A stretch of DNA of 30,243 nt from Halolacustris sp051744345 (GTDB lineage: Bacteria > Actinomycetota > Humimicrobiia > Humimicrobiales > Humimicrobiaceae). A model generated the notes under the pieces. That model made no database searches, was not told the origin of the DNA, and was given only the letters and a program-made list of their open reading frames with translations. Position numbers and translations under genes: made by a program. The stretch is taken from the NCBI GenBank assembly GCA_051744345.1, contig JBNJCW010000018.1:1-30243 (forward strand). Reading direction: 5' to 3'. Below, one piece after another: positions 15,614 to 23,242 of this stretch. How positions within the stretch are numbered: position 1 is the first letter of the stretch; each line of letters begins with the position of its first letter.

Positions 15614-15767
15614 TTATTGCGGGAAATTGCATTGTCAATTAGAAGCAGGGTATAGGTTAATACCGGAATTAATCTTGATTTTTAAATTCCCGTTTAGAAC
15701 CAGACCAATATTGTATACAAAAAATCAGTTGGCTGATATTTTTAGACCTGGTAAGCTGCATCCGGTG

Positions 15768-16346
15768 TTACTCAGGGTAAATTTTTGCTTTTGACCTTAT
15801 AAATTTCCCCAATTTTTCTGGTATCTGCTCAAAGCCCAATCCTTCCAAATTAAACCTATAATCCGCCTTCCGGTTGAACCGGTTAAAGAAAGCGATGTCT
15901 TCTTTTATGCTGTACATGTAATATTTCTTTTCCTTGTTATTTAATTTTTTATCTATCAGCTTTGAGTCTCTGTCATAAAAGGTTATCCGTTCCAGTATAT
16001 TCTCAGGCTTGTCAACAAGATGAATGGAAATAAGTATACTGCCCTTATTTTCCCTGGCTTTTTTATATACCCTCCAGTAGGCATCCCTTAGTCCGGAAGG
16101 GCAGGAGGCTATAACCATATCCTCTTCTTTGGAAAGCATTTTTTCCAATACTACTCTGGTTTCATGCCTGTAGCCGCGGGGGGTTAGGAAATCCTCCTGG
16201 ATGTATTCAATGGGTTTTCCGAAGTGCTCTTCTATTCTCTGGTCCAGGTCATAAAACTTAAAATTCAACTCCTGGGCCAGCAAATTCCCTATGGCTGTTT
16301 TGCCTACACAGCCAACTCCCACCAGATAAATCTTTATCATGGGCAT
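15768..16346 (-). CDS. Shikimate-kinase-like P-loop protein
   Basis: About 192 residues from the ATG at 16346 (MPMIKIYLVG); the ATG at 16340 two codons later is equally possible. A TTG at 16367 would overlap the preceding gene by eight bases. Walker A is GVGCVGKT near the start, followed by FYDLDQRIEEHFGKPI, where shikimate kinases bind substrate (DxD). Then come RGYRHETRVVLEKML, VIASCPSG, corresponding to the GGG strand, and a lid-like ERITFYDRDSK. It is longer and more divergent than AroK, so the substrate is uncertain. There is no signal peptide. It follows an exported PD40 protein and an Asp-less subtilase on the same strand, which is not a shikimate-pathway context. Confidence 0.7.
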   Translation of the reverse strand: MPMIKIYLVGVGCVGKTAIGNLLAQELNFKFYDLDQRIEEHFGKPIEYIQEDFLTPRGYRHETRVVLEKMLSKEEDMVIASCPSGLRDAYWRVYKKARENKGSILISIHLVDKPENILERITFYDRDSKLIDKKLNNKEKKYYMYSIKEDIAFFNRFNRKADYRFNLEGLGFEQIPEKLGKFIRSKAKIYPE

Positions 16347-16359
16347 CAATTGGTTGCAA

Positions 16360-18141
16360 CTATTCAAATATAAAGCAGGGATCCTTGTAGTTATTATCTA
16401 AATCATTTATTACATTAAACACCGAATCCTCCTCAAAGGAGTATATGTAAACCTGCTCCTTACCGCTGACATTGGAGTCATATCCGATGTATTTATCATC
16501 GGGAGAAAAAATGGGGTGGGTATTGGTACCCCCATCAGCGGTTATCTGGGCAAGCACCTCTCCGTTTATGTCCATTATGAATACCTCACCGCTGGCTCCC
16601 AGGTATCTGCTGTAGACTATGGTCCTGCCGTCCCTGGCAAAATAGGGGACCCTGTTCCTCTGGTCATCCCTGGTGATGTAATGGACATTTTCCCCATTGT
16701 AATCCATGATTTTTATATCCTCCTTGGTCCCTGATTCAAAGAGCACCAGCGGCCGGAAGGGATGGGTGGCCGGGTGCCAGTCATGCGCTTCAGGACTGTT
16801 GGTCAGCCTGGTGGGGTTGCTTCCGTCTACCCCAATCCTGTAAACCTCCCAGACATCCCCTACCCTGGATTCGTAGAAGAGGTACTGGCCGTCATGTGAC
16901 CAGTCAGGGTAGGCATTAAGTGTATTGCTGGTGGTTATCTGCCTTAAATCTGTGCCGTCAGCATTTATGATAAACACCTGCCACAGGCCGCCGACCTCGG
17001 AAGTAAAGGCAATCTGTTTTCCGTCCGGGGATACATTGGGATAAAGGTCATCCACATTATTGTCGGTAAGCTTCCTTAAATTGCTGCCGTCAAGGTTGGA
17101 GATGTAAAGGTCAAAGTGTCCTCCTCCTGCCCTGTCGCTTACAAATACGACCTGCTTTGAGGCATAATCCGGGCTGCCGTAGAAGCTCTGGGGATCGTTT
17201 ACATAAAAGGATGCCCCCCTTATATTAACCGTTTCTTCCGCATTTACGGTAAACTCGGAAATATAGTTGTCTATCTCTAAGAATAAATTACTGTGATAGT
17301 CGCTCTCATATATATAAAACTGGCTTATTCTCTTCTCCCAGCTGTCATCTGGCCTCTGGGCGTATATGTAGAGGTAATGCTTTTCATTTGGCCTGAGCTG
17401 GGAAGCATCCAGGCCAAGAGAGAATCCGCAGTTTGTAAACTGCGGGCCGAAAACATCAGCCACGTCACTCCTCTGTATGGTCCCGTAACCGCCATCCCCC
17501 AAGTCCAGGCCCGTGTCCATGGGGCCATTGAGGAATATGTGCAATTTTTTTATGCCTGTATTTTCTGTAGCTGAAGGATCCAGGGCCCATCCCTCTACCT
17601 CAATATTTTCCCCCTTCACAATGGACAGGTTGCGGGGATTGTCTACATTGAGGTTTAGGCCGGTATCTGCTCTAGCCCCTTCAATGGTTAATTCCTTTAT
17701 GCGGTAGTCATAATCCCCCTCGCCGGTGAATGCATAAACAAAAAGGGTGTGCAGGCCCGGCTCAAGCCCAAGGCCGCTTAGGTCGATATCATATTCAAAT
17801 CCGGTGTTTAAGAACTGGCGGCCGTATATATCCCGGATATCTTCCCTCTGGATGTTTGTTGATGTTTCTCCCAGAAATATGCCTGATTCCCTGGGGCCGT
17901 CCAGGTAAAACTCAATTTTTTCAATTTCCTGCTCGGGAGCTTCCGCCGGTTCTTCAGTCTCCTCTTCTTCACGGGGCTGGGCCGGCTCCTCTTCGGCTTC
18001 TACCCTTTCTTCTTCTGCCGGCTGCTGTTCTTCTTGCCTTGCTGTACTTATCCCCGCAGAAGCACCGGCAACAATTATGCCTCCCAGAAGTATAAGGGCT
18101 ATTGCCAGAAATATGGCTAAGATTATGAATACTGCTTTAAT
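16360..18141 (-). CDS. Membrane-anchored PD40 beta-propeller protein with two Ig-like domains (start unusual)
   Basis: The open frame runs from after a TAA near 18182 to the TAG at 16360. There is no ATG, GTG or TTG in frame until GTG at 17619, which would cut off a signal anchor and a whole domain. I place the start provisionally at ATT 18141, nine bases after GGAAGG. The 593-residue product has a hydrophobic anchor at about 3-28 (VFIILAIFLAIALILLGGII), then a Glu/Pro-rich linker to about residue 72. Two homologous Ig-like repeats follow: FYLDGPRESGIFLG with GRQFLNTGFEYDIDL, and IFLNGPMDTGLDLG with GPQFTNCGFSLGLD. Last come six TolB-like PD40 blades (for example NVSPDGKQIAFTSE and PDWSHDGQYLFYES). 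The likely place is outside the membrane, in an envelope binding or scaffolding role. It shares the strand and probable operon with the subtilase-like gene upstream. Confidence 0.7.
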   Translation of the reverse strand: MKAVFIILAIFLAIALILLGGIIVAGASAGISTARQEEQQPAEEERVEAEEEPAQPREEEETEEPAEAPEQEIEKIEFYLDGPRESGIFLGETSTNIQREDIRDIYGRQFLNTGFEYDIDLSGLGLEPGLHTLFVYAFTGEGDYDYRIKELTIEGARADTGLNLNVDNPRNLSIVKGENIEVEGWALDPSATENTGIKKLHIFLNGPMDTGLDLGDGGYGTIQRSDVADVFGPQFTNCGFSLGLDASQLRPNEKHYLYIYAQRPDDSWEKRISQFYIYESDYHSNLFLEIDNYISEFTVNAEETVNIRGASFYVNDPQSFYGSPDYASKQVVFVSDRAGGGHFDLYISNLDGSNLRKLTDNNVDDLYPNVSPDGKQIAFTSEVGGLWQVFIINADGTDLRQITTSNTLNAYPDWSHDGQYLFYESRVGDVWEVYRIGVDGSNPTRLTNSPEAHDWHPATHPFRPLVLFESGTKEDIKIMDYNGENVHYITRDDQRNRVPYFARDGRTIVYSRYLGASGEVFIMDINGEVLAQITADGGTNTHPIFSPDDKYIGYDSNVSGKEQVYIYSFEEDSVFNVINDLDNNYKDPCFIFE

Positions 18142-18213
18142 TTTTTTATTCCTTCCATGAGGTAGTTTTAATTTAATATTTTAAAGCTTAATTGATTTAA
18201 AGCAAATAGAAAA

Positions 18214-19236
18214 TTACCGGTTGAACAATATGTCCAGATTATTTATGCAGGGCCGGGATTTATAATCCAGCTTCTTGTCTGCAAGGTTTGTGTATAAACA
18301 GTCCCGGGAGGCCCTGACGCTGGCATAACAGTCAACCAGCCCGTGGCCGTAATAGATGTCTTTTCCGAATATGCCCCTGTCCTGGGCAGTGGCTACCAGT
18401 ATATCTTCTATATCTTCATTATTTAACAGGGGGTTGGCAGAAACCATCAATGCCGCCACTCCTGCCAGGTGGGCACTGGACCATGATGTGCCCCCGATCT
18501 GCTGCCAGTTTCCGGGGGTTTCTATTCCAGGTATGTTTTCACCGGGCGCAGAGATAAAATTAAGGTCATTTGCAGTGCTTTGCAGGGAATAGTTGCCGTG
18601 CTCATCAACCCCTGCTACATTGTATATGCCGGAAAGATATCCGGGGAAGCGGCGGCTGTGGTGTCCGCCCCTCCCCTGGGCCCCTATGATAAACCTCACA
18701 TTTTTTGAATAAGCGTAGATTATGCTGGCCTGTACCTGGTCTGCGTAGCTTTCGGCAGGCTGGGGCTCCAGGATGGTGATAGGCAGAAGTATTATATCCG
18801 CTCCCTGGTCAGCTGCATAGGTTATGGCCTCATGCAGCCTGCCCACATCCCTGCCATCGCTGTCCATTACCCTCAAGGTAATTATGGATACCTCCGGAGC
18901 GATAGACAAAACTATGCCGGCTGCAAAGGTGTCATGCCCGTTAGGGTCAATAACCTCTTCCTTTCCGGTGACATAATCCAGGGAGCCGGTTACCCGGCCT
19001 TCTAGATGGGGATTGTCCTTGTCTATCCCCCAGCCGATAACAGCCACCATCACATTTTCACTTCCCCTGGTAATATCCCAGGAGTTTGCCAGGTTAATCA
19101 TCTCCAGGTTCCAGGTGTGGCTGTAGCTGGTTTTTTGGGCATATCTGAAAATTCTTGCAGCCGGCCAGCAGAAGCTTAAGGCCAGGCAGGGGACAAGAAG
19201 AGCTGCGATTGCTAAAACAAATTTATATTTATGCAT
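18214..19236 (-). CDS. Subtilase-fold (S8) exported protein lacking the catalytic Asp
   Basis: A 340-residue protein with a signal peptide or anchor at 5-25 followed by an S8 domain. His is present in NGHDTFAAG (H101) and Ser in GGTSWSSAHLAG (S251). The catalytic Asp of VAVIDTGI reads VAVIGWGI, so the residue is G68. The oxyanion Asn segment, usually AAGN, reads GAQG near 185-188 and appears to lack Asn. Length and order otherwise match secreted subtilases without a propeptide of usual size. The protein is thus probably an inactive binding homologue, or uses different chemistry. TATAAT at 19249-19244 ends seven bases before the ATG and there is no Shine-Dalgarno, compatible with a leaderless mRNA. 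Downstream on the same strand are the PD40 and P-loop genes. Confidence 0.85.
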   Translation of the reverse strand: MHKYKFVLAIAALLVPCLALSFCWPAARIFRYAQKTSYSHTWNLEMINLANSWDITRGSENVMVAVIGWGIDKDNPHLEGRVTGSLDYVTGKEEVIDPNGHDTFAAGIVLSIAPEVSIITLRVMDSDGRDVGRLHEAITYAADQGADIILLPITILEPQPAESYADQVQASIIYAYSKNVRFIIGAQGRGGHHSRRFPGYLSGIYNVAGVDEHGNYSLQSTANDLNFISAPGENIPGIETPGNWQQIGGTSWSSAHLAGVAALMVSANPLLNNEDIEDILVATAQDRGIFGKDIYYGHGLVDCYASVRASRDCLYTNLADKKLDYKSRPCINNLDILFNR

Positions 19237-19282
19237 AAAATGTATTATAATCTTATAATCAAGTATATATATTTTAAGGTAA

Positions 19283-19296
19283 GATATAATTATATC
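19283..19296. promoter_or_regulatory. 14-bp perfect palindrome containing TATAAT on both strands
   Basis: GATATAATTATATC at 19283-19296 is its own reverse complement and gives a consensus -10 box in both directions, between the divergent genes at 19236 and 19329. No strong -35 is visible for either. It could be a shared divergent promoter or an operator. Confidence 0.35.
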
Positions 19297-19328
19297 AAGG
19301 CATTTAATAGGTTAGAAAGGTTTTAGAT

Positions 19329-21140
19329 ATGAGTGAGCCCTGGCAACTCCAAATGTTTAATAAGTCCCTAAAGAAGAAGCAAAAATTTAATGCCTTAAAA
19401 TCAATCCTGGAAATCAAAGAAGGTGACAGGTGCATAGATATATGCTCTGGAGACAATACCGGAGCACTGAGCTACAGCTTGAGGCAGCTGGGGGGCGAGT
19501 GGCATACAGGAGACCTGGAGCCTGAAAACCAGGAGGTAATGAAGGACCTCTTAAAAGAAAATGTGTACCTGCTTGATGCTGACATGCTGGAGTTTGGGGA
19601 CGGGCTTTTTGACAAGCTGGTTACCTTTGATGTGCTGGAGCATCTGGAAGATGAAAAGCCTTTTTTAAAAGAGGTAAGCAGGGTGCTGAAAAAGGGAGGC
19701 AGAGCCTATTTTACCGTACCCAACCAGAGCCCCGGGCTGATAGGCAATAAAATCAAGAACCTGTTCGGGATGAGGCCGGAAAAATACGGCCACAAAAGGC
19801 CGGGTTATACCAGGAAGCAGCTTATAGATTTGCTGGAGGCAAATGGATTTGTGGTAACCAAAGCCGTAACCTATGCCAAGTTTTATACAGAGATGGTGGA
19901 GCTTTTGATAAACATGGTGTACATGCTGGGCTCAAGGAAGAAAAAGGCAAAGGAAGAAAAAAAGCAGAGCATTTCTCCCACCTCCAAGGAAAAACTGGGT
20001 GCAGCTTACAAATTGTATTCAAAGCTTTTTCCCATATTTAAGCTTATGTCCAAGCTGGACAAGCTGCTGGTTTTAAGCCAGGGCTACAATGTGATAGTGG
20101 AGGCAAAACACAAGCAAAAGGTAAAAATAGTACCTGAAAAAACCAGAAAGGAAAAGGTCCTGGTTACCGGAGGAGGCGGATTTATAGGAAGCCATCTGGT
20201 TGAGCACCTCCTGTCCAAAGGCTATATAGTAAGGACAGTGGATATACACACTGAAAACCTGCGACACATCTGGGACAATGAAAATCTGGAAGTGGTCCAG
20301 GCCGATTATCTTAAAGAGGGTCTGATGCCCGAGCTGGTAAAGGGAATGGGTATAGTTTTCCATGTTGCCAGTGCGCACTTAAGCATTGCGGTAACCGATG
20401 AATACTACCGGAAAAATAATCTGGAAGCTACCCGGATGCTGGTGGAGGAATGCCGCCAGAAGGGGGTAGGAAAATTCATATACATAAGCACCGTAGGGGT
20501 TATGAAGGATATGGGAAGGAAAGCGGCCAATGAAGACAGCCCCCTTAAGCCGGGAACGATTTATGAGAAGACCAAGCTTATGGCAGAGCAGTATGTTAAA
20601 GAATACCACCAGAAGACCGGATACCCCATAGTAGTGGTGAGGCCTTCATTTGTATACGGCCCCCGATGCCCCCGGACAATGAAGCTGTTTAGGCAGATAA
20701 ACAAGGGCAGGTTTTTTATGGTGGGAAACGGCTCTACATACAGGCAGAGCGCATATGTATCCGACATCGCCGAAGGGATATGGCTTGCTTCCCAGAAAGA
20801 TAAGGCCGTAGGCCAGCTGTACATCCTTTCCGGGGACCAGAAGATAACCGTAAGGGATCTGGTAGAAGGTATTTCTGAGCTAACTAAACAGAAGCCCCTT
20901 CCTTTCAGCATCCCTCCATTTATCATGTACCCAATGAGCGTATTGGTGGAGTTTATGTTTAAGATTATAAAAAAGGAGCCTCCATTTTCCAGGAGGAGCC
21001 TGCTGTTCTTTGTCAATAATTACCTCTATGACATATCCAAAGCAAAGAATGATCTTGGCTACAAGCCCAGGGTAAGCCTGAAGCAGGGGCTTAAGCAAAC
21101 TTATGAATGGATAATTGAGAACGGAATATTATATAAATAG
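19329..21140 (+). CDS. Methyltransferase-SDR (epimerase/dehydratase) fusion protein
   Basis: A 603-residue two-domain protein. Residues 20-265 are a class I SAM-dependent methyltransferase: CIDICSGDNTGAL at 35-47 for SAM binding (divergent motif I), TFDVLEHLED at 99-108 and LKKGGRAYFTVP at 120-131. Residues 275-603 are an extended SDR of the NAD-dependent sugar epimerase/dehydratase type: VTGGGGFIGSH at 279-289, S387 in YISTVGV and the Y412-EKT-K416 catalytic pair. A basic linker joins them. The SDR would oxidise, reduce or epimerise a nucleotide or lipid-linked sugar and the methyltransferase would methylate the product; neither substrate can be read. ATG 19329 follows AGAAAGG. The next two genes are another methyltransferase and an acyltransferase, so this looks like a sugar-decoration operon. 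Confidence 0.88.
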   Translation: MSEPWQLQMFNKSLKKKQKFNALKSILEIKEGDRCIDICSGDNTGALSYSLRQLGGEWHTGDLEPENQEVMKDLLKENVYLLDADMLEFGDGLFDKLVTFDVLEHLEDEKPFLKEVSRVLKKGGRAYFTVPNQSPGLIGNKIKNLFGMRPEKYGHKRPGYTRKQLIDLLEANGFVVTKAVTYAKFYTEMVELLINMVYMLGSRKKKAKEEKKQSISPTSKEKLGAAYKLYSKLFPIFKLMSKLDKLLVLSQGYNVIVEAKHKQKVKIVPEKTRKEKVLVTGGGGFIGSHLVEHLLSKGYIVRTVDIHTENLRHIWDNENLEVVQADYLKEGLMPELVKGMGIVFHVASAHLSIAVTDEYYRKNNLEATRMLVEECRQKGVGKFIYISTVGVMKDMGRKAANEDSPLKPGTIYEKTKLMAEQYVKEYHQKTGYPIVVVRPSFVYGPRCPRTMKLFRQINKGRFFMVGNGSTYRQSAYVSDIAEGIWLASQKDKAVGQLYILSGDQKITVRDLVEGISELTKQKPLPFSIPPFIMYPMSVLVEFMFKIIKKEPPFSRRSLLFFVNNYLYDISKAKNDLGYKPRVSLKQGLKQTYEWIIENGILYK

Positions 21141-21155
21141 CAAAAAAAAGGTAAT

Positions 21156-21806
21156 ATGGAAAACTCTAAAAACAGGGAAAAATTTGATAGTTGGGCCAAG
21201 ACCTATGATACGGACAGGATAAGCTCCTGGTTTAGATACATCCACAGGATAATGCTCAACCATCTGGATATAAGCTCCAAGAGAAGCATACTGGATGTAG
21301 GGTGCGGGACCGGCAATGCCCTCATACTCATGTCCAGGGAGAATGAGGATGCAAAATACTTTGGAATTGACCTCTCCAGCCGGATGATAGAGATTGCCCG
21401 CCAGAAGACAAAGAATGATTCAAGGTTTGAATTCAGGGCAGCTGATTCGGCCAATATCCCCTACGGCAGGAACAGTTTTGACCTGGTTGTAAGCAGCAAT
21501 TCTTTCCACCATTACCCTGACCCCTTAAGGGTGCTTGCAGAGGTAGAAAGGGTGTTAAAAGACGGGGGGAGCTTTTTTCTGGTGGATGCCTGCAGGGACG
21601 TGTTCTTTCCCATAAAGCTTCAGAATATTTACCGGAAAAAACTGGAGAAGGGCCATATAAACTATTACACTACAGATGAAATCCTCCAGATGCTGGACCA
21701 GGCAGGGTTTGAGGAGCCCGCTCTGGTAACCACGGTTAGGGGCATAGGCATAAAAAAGAAGGCTTTTACCGGTGTAGGGATGTTTGAAGCTAATAAAGGA
21801 GAATGA
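21156..21806 (+). CDS. Class I SAM-dependent methyltransferase
   Basis: A 216-residue cytoplasmic enzyme of the UbiE/Methyltransf_11 type. Motif I is ILDVGCGTGNAL near residues 45-56, the acidic SAM-ribose residue lies in YFGIDLSSRM near 69-78, DLVVSSNSFHHYPDP follows, and VLKDGGSFFLVD is the post-motif strand. The ATG is preceded by AAAAAAAGG, 15 bases after the preceding stop. Its own stop overlaps the next start. The substrate is unknown; the context suggests a sugar or lipid-linked sugar. Confidence 0.88.
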   Translation: MENSKNREKFDSWAKTYDTDRISSWFRYIHRIMLNHLDISSKRSILDVGCGTGNALILMSRENEDAKYFGIDLSSRMIEIARQKTKNDSRFEFRAADSANIPYGRNSFDLVVSSNSFHHYPDPLRVLAEVERVLKDGGSFFLVDACRDVFFPIKLQNIYRKKLEKGHINYYTTDEILQMLDQAGFEEPALVTTVRGIGIKKKAFTGVGMFEANKGE

Positions 21807-22552
21807 TGGTAAAGGGAAAACTGCAAGCAGATGTAACCGGCAAAAAAAAGTCAAACCTGTCCAAGTACAGGGAGCTTTACCTGGGGAATATGGGAATAGG
21901 CAGGGCCATTTTATTTGAGCTTGTATGCTTGCTTTTTTCCAATACTCCCGGGGCTCTGGGGCTGGCACTGAGGAAGGTGTTCTACCCACTGGTATTTAAA
22001 AAGGTGGGCAGAAATGTCATATTCGGCAGGGGCATTACCATAAGGCATCCGGGGAAGATAGAGATAGGCAATAATGTAGTGGTAGAAGATAACTGTGTCA
22101 TTGATGCCAAGGGAGAGGATAACCGGGGAATAAGCATAGGCAACGGGGTGATTGTTTCAAGGAATGTGGTCTTGAGCTGCAAGGACGGCGATATTACCAT
22201 AGGCAGCAATACGGTGATAGGCATAAACAGCGTTATCCATGCCTTATCGGAAAGCAGTGTCTCGGTAGCAGATGATGTCCTTATATCTGCCTATGTCTAT
22301 ATTATAGGGGGAGGAAACTATAATTACTCCAGGCCGGATATACCCATAAGGGAGCAGGGGCTGGTATCCAGGGGAGGCATCAATATAGGCAGGAATGTAT
22401 GGATTGGGGCATCTACCAATATCACCGATGGCGTGGATATTGCAGAAGGAAACATAATCGGAGCCTGCTCGCTGGTAAACAAATCAATTAAGCAAAAAGA
22501 CTATATTTCTTTTGGCATCCCCGCAAAGCCTAAAAAAAACAGGGTACATTAG
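21803..22552 (+). CDS. Hexapeptide-repeat (left-handed beta-helix) acyltransferase
   Basis: A 249-residue protein. The start is one of two adjacent ATGs (21803 or 21806) overlapping the TGA of the methyltransferase, with AAAGGAG in front, so the genes are coupled. The middle is a left-handed beta-helix of repeated [IV]-G-x4 rungs (IEIGNNVVVEDNCVIDAKG, ISIGNGVIVSRNVVLS, ITIGSNTVIGINSVI, INIGRNVWIGA). It ends in FGIPAKPKK, as in the WbbJ/NodL/LacA O-acetyltransferase family. The first 70 residues hold a basic and hydrophobic helix region that could contact the membrane. The likely reaction is O- or N-acetylation of a sugar from acetyl-CoA. Confidence 0.87.
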   Translation: MMVKGKLQADVTGKKKSNLSKYRELYLGNMGIGRAILFELVCLLFSNTPGALGLALRKVFYPLVFKKVGRNVIFGRGITIRHPGKIEIGNNVVVEDNCVIDAKGEDNRGISIGNGVIVSRNVVLSCKDGDITIGSNTVIGINSVIHALSESSVSVADDVLISAYVYIIGGGNYNYSRPDIPIREQGLVSRGGINIGRNVWIGASTNITDGVDIAEGNIIGACSLVNKSIKQKDYISFGIPAKPKKNRVH

Positions 22553-22608
22553 TTCTCTTCTATATGTATTTTATTAACAATTTTTCATACAACTGGGAGG
22601 TTAGACTC

Positions 22609-22848
22609 ATGACAAGTATAGACATAAATATTGACCAACATATATTGCAGGAAGTGGATAGGATCAGGAAAATTAAAGGGATGAACAGGAGCAGGTTTTT
22701 CCAAGAAGCAGCAGAGCTTTATATTAAGCAGTATGCTAAGAAAAAAGGCGCCATAAAAGAAGCTATCAGGATGCAGAATAGATTAAGAAGGCAGGCCGGA
22801 AAATGGGACGGTGTGGTCGAAATCAGGAAATGGAGGGATTCTATATAA
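22609..22848 (+). CDS. Ribbon-helix-helix (CopG-like) protein, antitoxin-like
   Basis: A 79-residue protein from the ATG at 22609. I chose this start because GGGAGG at 22595-22600 is eight bases upstream and the RHH strand begins at once (MTSIDINIDQHILQEVDRI). The two helices follow with MNRSRFFQEAAELYI, a typical RHH second helix. The charged C-terminus ends in GVVEIRKWRDSI, like toxin-binding tails of MazE/CopG-type antitoxins. As a DNA-binding dimer it would repress its own promoter. Downstream is a broken nucleotidyltransferase, so it may once have been the antitoxin of that gene. Confidence 0.75.
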   Translation: MTSIDINIDQHILQEVDRIRKIKGMNRSRFFQEAAELYIKQYAKKKGAIKEAIRMQNRLRRQAGKWDGVVEIRKWRDSI

Positions 22849-22935
22849 GAATCCAGCGTCTTAAATCATCTCTATTATCAATTAAAATTTAAAGATAATT
22901 ATAAAAAATGCTGGTGGATATTTTACCAAAAGAAT

Positions 22936-23122
22936 GTGACTATAAACAAAAATGCAGAAAAGGCAGGCTCCGTGGTAAAAGAAATTGCAGATGCCTTAAA
23001 CAAAGAGTTCAAGAGGCAAATAAAGGGAATTGCATTTTTTGGCTCCAGGGCAAGAGATGATTCGAGACTTTTTTACCAGCATTTTTAAAGAAGAAATTTT
23101 AAAATACAGTGGAGATATATAA
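22936..23122 (+). pseudogene. Internally deleted MNT-type nucleotidyltransferase
   Basis: From GTG at 22936 the frame reads MTINKNAEKAGSVVKEIADA, then IKGIAFFGSRARDDS, the first half of the GSxxxGxxxSDxD nucleotidyltransferase motif, and then LFYQHF and TAA at 23086-23088. In the next frame, starting at about 23060, IRDFFTSIFKEEILKYSGDI ends at a TAA at 23120, which resembles the C-terminal tail of such proteins. The simplest reading is an internal deletion that removed the metal-binding Asp residues and shifted the frame. The remaining bases to 23242 show nothing else. Confidence 0.5.
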
Positions 23123-23242
23123 AGAGCGTTCTTAATTCTAGCATAACAGTGAGTTAACATTCAGAGATATCGGGCCAGTTTCAAAAGAGAAATAAAGGAT
23201 GGCAATAAAAAATTACATAAGGCTTACCAAAGCTAGGGCAAT

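Noticed and set aside
13220..15767. CRISPR array or type III toxin-antitoxin RNA repeats
   Set aside because: The repeats are too few and too diverged for CRISPR, with no spacers of regular length and no ToxN-like gene.
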